Of a stretch of 64,000 nucleotides of DNA, positions 33,403 to 45,944 are shown in pieces (position 1 is the first letter of the stretch; each line of letters begins with the position of its first letter). The stretch is taken from NCBI GenBank assembly GCA_029449245.1, contig JANATF010000013.1, forward strand, positions 62,001-126,000. Reading direction: 5' to 3'. Made by a program: the position numbers and the translations under genes. Below the pieces are notes generated by a model that saw only the letters and a list, made by a program, of their open reading frames with translations, had not been told where the DNA came from and did no database searches. The DNA is from Mortierella alpina (taxonomy: Eukaryota > Mortierellomycota > Mortierellomycetes > Mortierellales > Mortierellaceae).

Positions 33403-36400
33403 ATGCCAGCATCAGACGATCTGCCCTCCTACCAATTCACCCCCGTCTGTCAACGAGTGCATCCGGAACAGCGGGCGAACGTGTAAGGGACCCCATCACG
33501 CCTCGAGGACGAGCAGGAAGCTCTTTGATTAGAGTGACCCGCTCCCCGCCACTAATGCTGCCGTCTCCTCATGGTACATCGTAATGATGCCATCCTACTC
33601 AATCACACTCCTGCTCACGCCGCCTGCTTTCCCTGGATCTCGAATCTATCTAGGACATATGAGCTGATTCTCCGTCAACAACCCAAGCAATCGCGCATGT
33701 GCGGTGTAGGCGAAAAAGGCATGTTGACCCATCTCTCGTATTATTGTTGTAGTGCCGCATCATCGCTTTGTATCTCTGCTTGTGGGTTCTCTCAATCATG
33801 TGCTTCTTGACAAGTGCGTTCGTGAGGTTCATCAGTCTCCATGCATCCGCGCCCCGTCGCCTGGGCTTCTGCTCGGCCCCACAACGCCCCATGCTGTTCC
33901 ACCGCCTCCTGTTTGCCTGGCACCCTTCATTTGTGAGGTTCTCGCCCGAATGACGTGTCGTCCGCGCTCTTTTTCGTCCATCGGGTGCACGTCCTCAGAA
34001 TCTTCATGACAGGGGGAGCATTTGCTGAGAGCCAGGTCAGACGCACAAGCGCACCTGTCATTCAAAGAAAGTCTCAGTGCTCACCCACAACGTCGTCGTC
34101 GTCGTTGCCCGTTTCGCGGTGTGCTTTCTATCTTTGGGGGGATTGGGGTGTGTATTTATGCGCTGTCAGCGGTGGTAACGGCTCCAGTTGCTTCTTTTTT
34201 TTTTCATTGCCCAGATGCATCTCAGCAACAAAGCGTTTTTTTTTTGCCCCCCTCGAATTCAGGTTTTCTCCTGCTCCTTGCTTCCACCCTTTGGCTCCTT
34301 GTCGCTTTTTCCAGCGTCAATCATTCGAGAGAGACGCGTCGATCTCCCTTCTCGCTCTCTCTGCTCTCAGTGCTCCCTTTTTTTTCTATCTTGCGTTTGA
34401 ATTCCTCCCGTTGTCCTCAAGAGCAGACTACCTCATTCAAGGCACCAACCACCCTTTAAATAATCCCCACTTCCATCGATCGTCCGTTTCCACGCCCCTC
34501 TTTCCTCTTCCTCTTTCCTCTTCCTCTTTCCTCTTTTCTCTTTCCTGGTTTTACGAGATACGTGACGAGCAATGATCCCGAAACGACAGTCAATGCCTTC
34601 GAACCCGTGCTCAGGCCTGGTTGCCTAAGCATTACGCACTCTACTCGCTGTCATATGCGCTTTCTGCTTTCTTTCATTCATTTTGCTTGGTACGGAAAGA
34701 CGATGGGACCAAAAGAGAACGAGAAAAAGAAAAAATAGTGTCTCGTGTTTGAGTGCCCCTCTTCCTCGTTCGATGGCGGTGTCGTCCCCTTCATTTGCAT
34801 CTTTTTGCTGTCCCCTCACTTGTGTGGTCTCTTGATATCGATTCAATACTGCCCCGAGCCCTCGTCTCAGCGCTCCTTTTTCACTCCCAGTGGCCCATTG
34901 TTTTGCTTATCACCACAATCTAACACAGAGCGTATTTGCACCTGTCTGTGTTCATGCATGTTCCAGTCACTGCCTGTTCGTAGCGCCCGATGAGGGCCAG
35001 ACGAACCTGCTTACTAACCGCCTTTGCCTTTTCCTGCCTCCACCTGCATACAGCCGACAGAAGGCCAATTGATCCGCCGCCCATTGTTCAGTTGATAGTC
35101 AAAACCCCTCCCTCGAGCGGAGGCTCAAAGACGTAAGTTTGAGAAAACAAAACGACACCCGGGTTGCTGCTTCGGTTATGGACCAGGAGATCAGGGCACT
35201 TGACGTGACCAGAAGAGCGGATAGCCAGTGTTGACGCGGAGCGGTGTGGTCGCTCAATACTTTGCTAACCTGTCGACACAATGTTTGTACGAGTGGGCGA
35301 GATGGCTGCAAAAATCACCCCCGCTTCTGTTGGCTAATTATCTAATGGACAATGACGGTTAAATGATTTAGGAACAACGGATTCACATCCTATCTTCAGA
35401 ACCCCTACTACTTTATGCATGCCTCTCTGGTCGAAAAGGACACGCGGGAGGATGTGCTGCTCATCAAAGATACTCGGTCAAAGGAAGACATGCATTTTTT
35501 CAAGGACAACAGGACAAAGGCCACGACGGGCTCTTCGGTCTCATCGCTGTACCCGCTGAAGGACTTTGAAGACAATGGCACAGAGTCTGGCTTTTTTGTC
35601 TTTCCTGATCTGTCTGTGCGCATGGAGGGAACATACCGCCTCAAGTTCTGCCTTTATGAAATGGTTGGGTACGTGGATCGGTTGGCACTGTCTGTCAAGA
35701 GGATGCTGTTCCTCTTTCATGCGTGCTTGCTTGGATATTCACATGGCTTTTGTTGTTAACCGTGAATGCATGCTGCTACAGGAAGGACGTGCACTTTTGT
35801 GCCTATGTCATCTCAGACCCACTTATAGTGTATTCGGCCAAAAAGTTTCCAGGCATGGAAGGTAAGGAAAATACGGAGCTGAATCAGATAGAGCACAGGT
35901 AACGGACGAATCCAGATTTAACGCTCACCTTTTTCTTTGCAGAATCAACGGTTCTATCCCAATACTTTGCTGAACAGGGTCTCAAGATCCGGATACGAAA
36001 GGAAGTTCGTCCTAAAAAGTAAGGTGGTTGATGTGTATGAGGCAGTTGCGGCTTGTAATGCGAGGAATAGAGCAGCTAACACGAACGCACCTGCCCACTG
36101 ATAGGAGGAGTCGAGGGAACTATGTCATGTATGGACCTACCTCGCAAAGCCCAACGGGCTCGCAGCATCAGGACCAAGGAGATGCAACAGAATCGCAGGA
36201 TGAGGAAGAAGCATCCGCTACAGCCGAGACTTCGATTGCATCAAAGCGTCGAGCGTCTGGAACGAGGAGCATCGAACCAAAGAGGGGTGCGTGATTTTTT
36301 TTTAATGTGGTGGTCAAAAAGGCGTGCACGAGGTTTCGCTGCCATATCGCTTCCAGTGACTGACCAACAATATGCCGCTCTTGTTCTTCTTTGTTGAATA

Positions 36401-38881
36401 GGTGAGGTGCCACTAACGTCTCAATCAGACGCCCACAAGCATGGCGAGCAGGACTCTCGGCCTGCCCTCGGGCAGAGAGGCGGCTCATGGAGAGGGCCTG
36501 CTACTGAATATACAGAGAAACCGACCTCATCCAGCGCGCTAGACAGACCGCGGTCCGCCCATGGAGCCTACCCCAGCAAGCAGCCGGGCCATTTAGACGA
36601 CTCCACATTTGCTAGAGGACGTGCTTCCGCTGCCAACAGGGCCGCCAACCGTGCTGCGGAGGGTGTCTCACATTTAGATCTCAATGCAGGCACACGCCTC
36701 GACCAGCGAGCAGAGGATTATCGCGCCAGGATGCAGGACCAAGGTCCAGTGGGCCGCGAGCGAGGAGGTTTCGCAGGATCATCGGCAGCATGGCTTGGCA
36801 CAGCTGCAAGTCAGCACCCTCGTGGCGGCGGCATGGCTCGATCCCCACCTATGCCAATGTCTCACTCTACAGGGCGTCCGATGGGAGCGTATGCACCCGA
36901 ATCGCCCACGGCTGCGTCCTTCAGAAGCTCATCCATGGCACACGGGGATGGGCCGGGCTCGAGATCGGGACTCTACAGTGTGCACGAGAGTATGGATGTG
37001 TATGAGCCGGAGATACGATCAGAGCCAGCATATGCACGTCCTCAAACTGTGGTGATGCCAGAATACGTCGAGAATCCCAGACGTGGAAGTGGGACGCGAC
37101 AGCCTCCTCGAGACCCTGGAAGCGACTCTGGGTTTACGTACGGCGCACGTGGGGCATTGGAACCCCAGAGACACCCGCGAGACCCTCCTCACTCTGCACC
37201 GTACACCACAGATGATCGTCTTCGGGCAGCTCACCATCCGTCATTCGGACCAGGACCAAAATCCAGTGAGCCAGGCTACCCTTATGTCGCACGCCCTGAC
37301 TATACAAGTCCACCTGAGCAGAGACCCATGGATTTTGCATCTGCAGCGCCGCATGCCCTTGACCACCATCGCACTTCAATCTCCGCTCACCCCTATGACC
37401 GCACCGAACATCAGCCGAGGCCTTCAACAGTCCCTATGGGTCAGCCTGGGTCAGCCTTCCCACCGCCTTCGCAGCAGGCATCATACCAGCAGCGCTCTCC
37501 GCGTGAGCAGCAGCATCAGGATCAGGGTAACCACATGCATACCGACGTCCAGGAGAAAGGCCATTCCCCACACAGGCCATACTCTCATGCAGAACCGTAC
37601 TCTGGACATGGATATGCGCTAGCGCCTCCACCGCGTCCCTCGGGCTATGGAACATATCCAGCATCGGATGGACACGCTCCTACATCGGTCTATACGCAGT
37701 CCCCGCCTGGGCCTCATGCCCCCCCGGAGCAAGAACAAGGGGCGACAGGCAAATACCATTCGGGGTATGCTGCCCAGGAGGGAGTAGGACCCAGTTCAGG
37801 GCGTTATACAGCGCATGGACCACCATCTTACAAGAGTGGTATACTGGAAATGGCGGATCGCCCAACACGAGAGAGTTTAGGGGCGGCAGTGGCCCGGACA
37901 GGACCGCTGGCGGTCTCCCCTCCTCGCTCGCAGGATTACAATACACAGCCTCAGTCACGGCAGTCGATCTCTCATCGGTCAGAATCAGTTTCAGGACCAG
38001 GCTCGGCAGGACCTGGGGCATTTAGATACGGCTTTGATGAGCGGAGTCCTCCAAGCGGGTATGGAGAACATCATAGGGAGCTGGAGAGCGACAAGAGCCG
38101 GCGGCCTTCGGCGCAGGCATCTTCAGGGCTGGGATCCTATGGTGCAGGACCAGGGCTAGGGCCTAGGTCGGCGTCCGTGGTTGAACAGCATTATGAGGAT
38201 CGGGCAGCGTATGGGCATGGCCGGTCCCATTCGTCGTCCAGCATCTCCAGAATATCCTATGCACCAGGCCCAACTACTGCAGCACCTCTGCCGAAGCGCG
38301 CTAGTTATTCTCAAGCTGGAGAAGGGATGGCAGGACAGGGACGCGCGCCGGGACCCTACGAGGGATATGAAATTGTACGGGGCACACATACGTCCACAGC
38401 GCAAGCTCCAGCTCACGCGCCGGGTCAGTCTGGCTACGATGGCCATAGTCACGGAGGCCGGCCGCATGAATCGGAGTATGAGTACGCCGTAAGCCTGGGG
38501 CCGGTCCATACGCACGCGCAGGGTCCTCCTACGTCGGCTCCGTATTACCATGGGCAGCCGCAGTCGCGTCCTGCGGCCGTCGTGCAGCCGTATTACAACC
38601 AAGGTCAGCACTATGCTGAACAACACGCACCGCAAACACCACAAACCCAGCATCCTCAGCATCCTCAACATCCTCAGCATCCACAGCATCATTACATGCT
38701 GCTGCAACAACAGCAGCAGCAGGCGCCATCGCAGGCCCCACATGGGCAACAATACCACGCCTACGCGCAGCAGCAGCACCCGCCATCCATACAGCCACCA
38801 CCTGCAGGGCCCCATGGGCAGGGCTATGGAGCCATTGCAGCCGCACAAGGCGAAGACGCGAGCAAGCGAAGTCGTGTTTGA
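33403..38881 (+). CDS. Velvet-domain transcriptional regulator (VosA/VelB-like) with very long disordered tail
   Basis: Eight exons: 33403..33482, 33654..33718, 35054..35132, 35372..35668, 35782..35861, 35943..36018, 36105..36286, 36402..38881. They sum to 3339 bases (1112 residues). The velvet domain spans residues ~27-235: YELILRQQPKQSRMCGVGEK, ADRRPIDPPPIVQLIV, a long insert with NPYYFMHASL and GFFVFPDLSVRMEGTYRLKF, then CLYEMVGKDVHFCAYVIS, the KFPGMEESTVLSQYFAEQG block and IRIRKEVRPKKRS. Velvet proteins dimerise and bind DNA through an NF-kB-like fold, controlling sporulation, light responses and secondary metabolism. The following ~870 residues are Pro/Gly/Tyr/His/Gln-rich, without a fold visible. 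A short Lys/Arg stretch (IASKRRASGTRSIEPKRG) may be a nuclear signal. The second intron is 1335 bases and starts with GC. AATAAA lies at 38896. Confidence 0.93.
33719..35053 (+). other. Long GC-AG intron inside the velvet domain
   Basis: The exon ending ...GTAGGCGAAAAAG is followed by GCATGT, and the next exon begins after CATACAG at 35054. Joining them gives the family-conserved GEKADRRPIDPPP without a gap, which fixes both ends. There is no GT donor that does so. The intron holds a pyrimidine-rich block at 34495-34545, an AT-rich TTTAAATAAT at about 34456 and several T runs, but no recognisable gene. Confidence 0.8.
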
Positions 38882-39279
38882 ATGTCTTGACGATTAATAA
38901 AAGAAAGGCAGACAGGTGAGAAGCGTCCACCTCACGAGAGGAGAGCGACGAGTGGGAAATGAAAGAAAAAAAGTGAAAATGAGCCCCGCCCGTCCGTCGG
39001 CCGACGGACCGATTCAAACACGTCAAATGTTTTATCCGCCCAGGACGCTTCTCGGCTGGGCAAACTGCCACTGTCGTTGCAGAGCGGGAACGGAGCAGGG
39101 AAGGGTCTGTTCTTCGGTGCTGATGCCCGGCTGCGTATGCTTTTCTTATGCTTCACTTTTGCTTCTCTTTTGCTTCTCTTTGTCTGCTCGCTGCCCCCCA
39201 TCTCTCTCTCCACAGTATTTCACTTGCTCTCGCTCGCTTCTCTCTCACCTCCCCTTCACTCTCCACAGCCCTCACCGCC
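38882..39279. promoter_or_regulatory. Intergenic: velvet 3' end and ALDH promoter, with an 18-bp perfect palindrome
   Basis: AATAAA at 38896-38901 suits the velvet mRNA end. A perfect 18-base palindrome (GTCCGTCGGCCGACGGAC) lies at 38992-39009. The last ~150 bases before the ALDH ATG at 39280 are CT-rich. Confidence 0.5.
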
Positions 39280-41550
39280 ATGACCACATCCATCCTCCGC
39301 TTCCACAACGACCTTGAAATCGCCCAGGTAATAATGCAACACCAGACACCCATGGCTCATCCTTCACACCTCCATCACTCCATCGTCGCCAGCATCACAA
39401 CCGTGTCTCACAGTTCTATTTTCTCACACTTGCAACCATTCATTTTTTATTTTTGCACACTTTCATCCCACCCATCAACCTTTTCTTTTTTTTCTTCTTT
39501 TTTTTCTCTCGTAGGCCGTCGAGACAAGTCGTCAAACCTTCAGGTCTGGCCACACTCGCCCACTCAAGTTCCGTCGCCACCAACTCGAGCAGCTGTGGCG
39601 TCTGTTGGACGACAACACGGACCAGATCTGCGAGGCCCTGTACAAGGATCTGCGCAAGCACAAGAACGAGTGCATCCTCGGAGAACTCGTGCCCTCCAAG
39701 GAGGAGATCAACGATGCTCTGGAGCATCTGGAGGAGTGGGCTAAGGACGTCAAGGTCACCCCAGCCCTCGTCAACCGCGTCGGAGTGACCTGCCTCAAGC
39801 GCAAGGAGCCCAAGGGTAAGCTGAACAGCCTGCCAACATTGGCTAGGGGGGGGGGGGGGGGCTGTCTATCGGCCATGTGCACTTTGCACCTTTTTGTTTC
39901 CTTTTTCTTTATTCTCTTGTCCGTTTAAAAGGCGTCTCGAATGACACGCCGTACGGTTTATTTTTTTGATCTTGTTGCGCTTGGGTTGATGAAAGGATAG
40001 CGTAATTATTATTTTTTTTTGTTGGCACGAGGGAGACGGTCATTGTCGTTGCATGCCGCGTTTGTCATTCGCGTAAAGTGTACACAGGAAAAAAAAAAAA
40101 AAAAAAAAAGAGAACAGAGCGTTGGCTCCGAGCTGTCTGCTCTTGCTTGTGTGCTTGCGTTTGCGTTTTCCTGTTTAACCTTTGGGCAACCATAATTCGA
40201 TCGACGCTAACGCGTACCATCAATCGACCCTATCGTGTTAGGTTCCGTGCTCATCATCTCTCCATGGAACTACCCAATCTTCTTGACCGTCGGCCCCTTG
40301 GTCGGAGCCATCGCCGCTGGTTGCACAGCCGTGATCAAGCCCTCGGAGGTGGCACCCCACACCGCCAAGATCATGACCGAGCTCTTCCCTCGCTACCTGG
40401 ACAGCCGCGCGTACATCGTCATCAACGGCGCTGCACACGAGACCACCAAGCTGCTGGAGAGCAAATGGGACCATATCTTCTACACTGGCAACGGTACGGT
40501 CGCCAAGATCATCATGAAGGCCGCAGCCCAGCACCTCACCTCGCTCACACTCGAACTCGGAGGCAAGTCGCCCGTCATCGTGGACGAGAACGCCAACATG
40601 GCCGTCGCTGCCAAACGCATTGCCTTTGGCAAGACCTTTAACGCTGGCCAGGTACAACGAAACGAAACAAAATAACACAAAACTCCCGTATCCCTTTTGA
40701 ATCTCTATGAGCGCGACATTTGTTACGACAAGCATACTGACCCTCTGAAATTCCAATTCCTTCTCACGACCACACGGTTGTTTTTTAGACCTGTGTCGCA
40801 CCCGACTACATCCTGGTGACCGCCAAAGCCGAGGAAAAGTTTGTGGCCGCTCTGAAGAAGGCCATGCAGGAGCTTCTCGGATCCAACCCCCAGTCCTCCA
40901 CGGACTATGGTCGCATCGTCAACAACCGCCACTTCCACCGCCTGTCCAAGGTCCTCAGCGAGAACCAGTCCGGTGAGATTGTCATTGGAGGCCAGACCGA
41001 CGAAAAGGACCTCTACATCGCCCCCACGGTCGTCGCCAACGTGGACAGGGACGACAAGCTGATGGAGGACGAGATCTTTGGACCGCTCCTGCCCATGATC
41101 CGCGTGGCCGACATTGACGACGCGATCGAGTTCATCAACTCTAGGGACGACCCCCTGGCCCTGTATGTTTTCTCGTCCAACAAAAAACTCATCAACAAGG
41201 TCATGGACTCAACCCGCTCCGGCGGCATCCTCGTCAACGACACGCTCATGCACGTTGCCGAGGGCAACCTGCCGTTTGGCGGCACGGGTCCCTCCGGTAT
41301 GGGCTCGTACCACGGCGTGGAATCCTTCAATTGCTTCACCCACGAACGTTCAACCATGATCAAGGACCTGAACCCAGTCTCGGAAGCTGCCATGGCCGTG
41401 CGCTATGCGCCCTACACCTCCACTAACCTCAAGATCGCGCGCATCGCCCTTGAGTCCGTGCCCAGGTTCAAGAAGAACTTTATCCTCAAGCACTTCAAGT
41501 GGATTGTCTTTGCCATCATTTTTGGAGTAGGCCTCAAGCGCTTCGCATAG
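39280..41550 (+). CDS. Class-3 (fatty) aldehyde dehydrogenase with C-terminal membrane anchor (HFD1/ALDH3 type)
   Basis: Four exons: 39280..39327, 39515..39815, 40242..40651, 40789..41550. They sum to 1521 bases (506 residues). Landmarks: VLIISPWNYPIFLTVGPL (NAD-binding start), AVIKPSEVAPHTA, TGNGTVAKIIMKAA, LTLELGGKSPVIVD (general-base Glu) and, across the third intron, NAGQTCVAPDYILV with the catalytic Cys. The GQ-CVAPDY form and FGGTGPSGMGSYHG are specific to ALDH3/HFD1 members. The C-terminal hydrophobic helix (WIVFAIIFGVGLKRF) is a tail anchor like that of human ALDH3A2 and yeast Hfd1. The enzyme oxidises long-chain aldehydes from lipid and sphingolipid breakdown to fatty acids with NAD at the ER or outer mitochondrial membrane. 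It is functionally adjacent to the FAT1 reaction, though the genes are 35 kb apart. Confidence 0.94.
39846..39861 (+). repeat. Poly-G run in ALDH intron 2 (with a 21-base poly-A at 40089-40109)
   Basis: Sixteen consecutive G on the coding strand and, 230 bases further, 21 consecutive A, both inside the 426-base second intron of the aldehyde dehydrogenase. Lengths of such runs are prone to sequencing error. Confidence 0.9.
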
Positions 41551-41721
41551 AAAGCCCAGCATTATCCTATATAGCTGCCTGGTCAAGTCAAGTCAAAAAA
41601 CCTAAAAAAAAAAATATTTATATAATTACAAGAATCTCTTCTGTATGGGGGCAGTGCTGCATCGCTCAGTGAACGATCATGACAATTCCTGCTGGACCTT
41701 GGTCTCTTGGTGTGGATGCCC

Positions 41722-44700
41722 TTACGAAGCCGCAGCCGTCGCCGCAGGAGCTGCTGCTGCAGGAGCTCCGTGGCCGCCGGACTTTGTGCGTCGATGCTTC
41801 CCACCTCCCTTAGCCTTTCCTGGACGATTTGACCTGTTCTTACTAGAGCCGTTAAGGTTGGACTGATGATGCGGTCCCTTGGCGTTCGCTGTGCCAGCAC
41901 CAAACTCGGATCCCGGGCGTGTCCTTGATCCCGAAGAGCTGTTGCCGCTGCCCGCACTGCCTACACTACCGGCCCGAGGACGACCACCACCTTGTCCCTT
42001 ACCTCCTCCACCGCCACTGCTGCTGCCACCGCCGTCAGAAGAAGTCGACTGGCTGCGATGACCAGCCTTATTCGAGTCGCTGCTTCCGTTGTTGCTGCCA
42101 CTGTCCAGAGCCGAGCCATCCACAGCACTTGTAGAGTCCTCCCGGTACTTGTTTTTGTGCTTGCGTCGTCCACCGCCACCGCCTGAACCACCGTGATGGT
42201 GATGGTGATGATGATGATGTTGGCGGCTGCTGTTGCTGCCTATGGCACTGGCATTGTCGCCGTCACAGCCGCTACTCCCACTGCCGCTACTGGTCGACCG
42301 CGGCCCACCTCCACTGCTGCTGCTATTATTGCCGCCAGTGCCACCACTGATGCTGCCGCGACCGTTACCCTTCTCGTCAGTGAGTATTTCCTGTGGCTGC
42401 TGATGCGTGCGGTAATGACGAGACTGGACGCCATGGTAACCCTTGGCAGATGATGGCAAAGTATCTCCGGCCGCACCCGAGGATGATGCAGACGAGTCGT
42501 TCGAGCCTGAGGAGGGTGAAACAGACTTCTTGCCTCGATGGCGTCTTCTACTGCCACCGCCGGAGGAGCCGCTTCCTGTTGTAGATGAAGCCACATCCGT
42601 GTTACAGTCGGGCTTGCCGCCATCAGCACTGTCAGTCTCAACGCTTGCACCACTATGACCGGCGCCACCAGGCACCGGGTCTATCGAAGATGAGCGAGAT
42701 CCCAACCCTGCATTGTTTTCTGAGGACGATCCTGAAGACTCGTTCGAGTTGGAGATACCCTCTGTGGAGTTGGGCGACTCTGTATTCGATGCACTCTCAT
42801 TCGATCCTCCAGTAGATGAATCCAACGAATGCGTCATGACCGCAGAGTCCGAGGTGCCGCCGCTGTTGCTGCTACTATCCAACGGAGCAGAACCACCACG
42901 GCTGCTTGTGTCTCCTCCAGTACTCGTCTCTCGACCGGAGCTGCCACTGCGACAGCTATCCTGTTGACTATTGTCGCCACTTCCACTACCCACACCACTG
43001 TTGGAGACACTGGATGGATTGACCAAGGTCGAGCTATTGGACGGCGCAGGAGAAAATGAACGAAAGTCATCGCGGTACATGGTCTGGGGCACAGGCGGCA
43101 GCGGGGGCAATAACGTTGCAAATGGGTGATACGCCTGATCCATTCGCCGCTGATTTTGCTCAAGCTTGGGTCTTTGCTGCAAGTCCTTTGGTTGCTGCTG
43201 TGGCTGCGCTGGTTTATCCTGTTGCTCTTGTCGTTGTTGCTGATGTGCAGACAACTGTTGATCTCCCATTGGCGCCAAAGGTTGGCGCTGTTGAGCTGCT
43301 GAGGGGGCATGGTCAATCTGATAAGGTCCTTGCTGCGCAGGCACCATCTGCTGTGGAAGCATTGTAGGCGGGGGAGCGAACTGCGCGTATTGCTGCTGGT
43401 GCTGGTGCTGTTGCTGCTGTTGTTGTTGTTGTTGCCATGTAAGAGTCGAGTTTGCCAACACTGCTCCGCCATGGGAGCCTGGCACAGCAGCAGGAATATA
43501 CACACCCATATGCGAGTTGCTGTCTGCTGCATAAGCATATGGGTTGCCGGCCGCAAACGGAACTGATCGAGCCACTGCATGGAAACCGACGTAAGGAACC
43601 GCCGCAGCTTGAGGTGACATGACTACGGCTTGCTGGTGAGAAGCCAGAGGGGGGGCTGATCCATACGAAAACGCATATGGGTAATGATAAACTGGCCCCG
43701 GGCCTTGTCGCTGAACTTGAAGAGGCAGCAGCTGACTTGAAGGATCGAATCCAAGCCAAGATGTAGGCGGAGTTATAACCGAAGGTGCCATAGGTCCACC
43801 CCCAGAGCCACGGCCGTCTCGAGAGCTTGGCTCAGTGCGACTATTATTGCCACTGCTGCCGCTGTTGTTGCTGCTACTGTTGTCGCTGTTGCTGTGGCTG
43901 TTGCTGTTACTGTTGGCATTGCTGTTGTTGGCGTTGTTCTGATTCATGGCAGTTGGCTGTTGCTGGCTGTTGCTAGAGTACCAGAGCTGCTCTGTCTGGT
44001 TTGACGGTGTTGACAACTTGGACTGCCTCGATTCTCTTTCAGATCCAGGGCCAGTAAGTGGCAACGTTGTAGAGTCCATATCGTTATTGGCTTGAGCATC
44101 ATCCACAGCGGGCATTTCAGCATAATATCCCGCGTGGTCGAGTCCCAGGAGCTCATCCAAGCTGGCGATGCCACTGTTGCCTGAGAGATCCGTCGTTCCT
44201 GTCATGTGGCTAATGACTGTAGTTGATGTCATCGGAGACGTAGCATATAATCGATATTCGGCCGTTTCGCAATAGCCAGGAGTATAATCATTGTTATAGT
44301 CACAGTAAAAATCGTTGTTGAAGTCGTTGTCATGGTCGACGATCGCAATCGCATCATTGTCGTTATCAAGATTGTTATCGTAGTCGTCCGAGGTTGTACC
44401 AAAGTCAAGGTTGTCGTATTGATGCAAGACGGTCGGCGGCACAAGGCGCAGAAACGAGTCGTGGTAATAGATAGCGTAGAGCGAGGACGGTGTTGTAGGC
44501 GTCGTAGGCGTTGCAGGTGTTGACAGTGAGGTCGGAGCAGGAGCATGCGCAAAGTGGTAGTGGAAATTATCGAGAGTGAAGTTAGTCCCAGAGGATCTTC
44601 TACGTTGGGTGCCAACACTGGCCGTCATCAACCCATGCACGCAAGAAAAGAACTGTTCGTTACCAGAAGGTGCGGAATTTGTCTTTAGTGCCTCGTCGTG

Positions 44701-45944
44701 CCCGTCACTGAGAGCTGAGAGTGTTGCAAAGGCTCGTGGTGAGTCCATGTCCTGTGTACTCGCATCTGCCATGAAGCTATCCTGCTGCTGATGCTGCTCC
44801 TGACGTTCCTGTGAATCCTGTGGTTGTTGCTGTCGATCCGTCTGCCAGGTCGGTTGCTCCTTGATCGAAGGTTCGCTATGGCGTTTATGTCGAGCTCCCG
44901 CATGTTCCGGCTGCTTGGCGTAAGGCGACTTTGGACTCTGAATCCCGGATCCTGAAAGTCGGTTCCTTGTATGAATTTGCAGCGTTGCGGCACCCGCATT
45001 CGGCTGCTGCTGTGGCTGTTGATTATACAAGGGTGACTGAGCTTGTGGTATGAATGCTTGGCTTGACTGATGCTGTTGATTATACATTTGAGCCTGCTCC
45101 AACTGCAATGCCTGTTGTTGATGATGCTGGTTCAGTGCCGTCTGCTGTTGGCGGTGATGCTGTTGAAGCATGTCGAGTTCACGCTGGTGCTGCTGATACT
45201 GCAACTGCTCAGTGAATGTTGGAGGGCTGAGATTGCTCGGCGATATCGCTGCGTTGTACATCGGCAGCTCGGCAAAGGATCTGGATCGAGCGGTAGACCG
45301 ACCTTGGCTGTAAGCATTAGGGGACGCCGTGCGGTGTGATCCGCCTGCGTCCGCCATCGAACTGTTCAGTCTCTTGGTTTGAGCCCTCTGCTTCGCTCGC
45401 TGTTGATCCTGCTGATGCTGCCGGAGTCGCTGCTGATACTGCTGATACTGCTGTACTTGCCCACTTGGGTCGTTAGAGACAGAAACGTCCTCTTGGATCG
45501 TCTGTTGGGTCTGCTGTGGTGGCAAGTTGGTGAACTGTCGTCGCTGAGACTGAGGCTGCTGCTGAGCAGGGTATTGCTGTGCGCCTGAAGTCGAAGACGG
45601 GGCCAAGTTAATTGCTACAACGCTGTTTGACTTTCCTGTCGTTTGGAGAGGGATTTTGATGGCGAAAGGGACGATCGTGAAGGATCGATGAATCTCATCT
45701 CTGGCCCAGGCTAGATCTTGCGGACTCAGATGCTTCTCTGGCAAGTATCCGTCGATCACGGACCGCAACGTGGATTTTTCGATCGAGAATCGCCCGCAGT
45801 TGAACAGAATCCGGAGAAGGAGAGCAAGATAATACAGGTCCGATTTCGTTGAGGATGGAGCTTGAGTAAGTGTCGATGGTGTTGAGGAGGTTGTTGTCGC
45901 TAAACCAGAGCCTTGTACCACCACTTTATCACGGATCGAGTGGT
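41722..45944 (-). CDS. Gln/Ser/Gly-rich low-complexity ORF (~1407 aa); separate gene or C-terminal part of the Zn2Cys6 factor
   Basis: A 4.2-kb minus-strand frame without a stop is certainly coding, but its 5' connection is unsolved. Its N-terminal 110 residues look folded (SDLYYLALLLRILFNCGRF, then TLRSVIDGYLPEKHLSPQDL, then ARDEIHRSFTIVPFAIKI). The rest is Q/H-rich (residues ~115-420), then S/T/D/N-rich with an acidic Asp/Asn block near 44240-44410, then Gly/Ser-rich with nine His codons (~42195) and a Lys/Arg-rich end. A probable acceptor (ATATAG at 45945) follows the last visible exon of the upstream Zn2Cys6 gene, but joining it to the best donor (GTATGG at 46009) gives the wrong phase and a stop 5 codons later. 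It could be a 1-base error, an unusual donor or a separate gene. I do not recognise a family. Confidence 0.6.

Noticed and set aside
33955-34575. 206-codon ORF inside the velvet intron
   Set aside because: Phe/Ser/Leu-rich translation of T/C-rich intron sequence; no domain, start context or splice partner.
38156-39071. Antisense ORFs of 180-230 codons under the velvet tail
   Set aside because: They mirror the biased codons of the Pro/Gln/His-rich sense frame; no independent signal.
42193-42219. GTGATG/ATGATG repeat considered as a CRISPR-like or minisatellite array
   Set aside because: It is the coding sequence of a nine-histidine run in the low-complexity ORF; there are no spacers.
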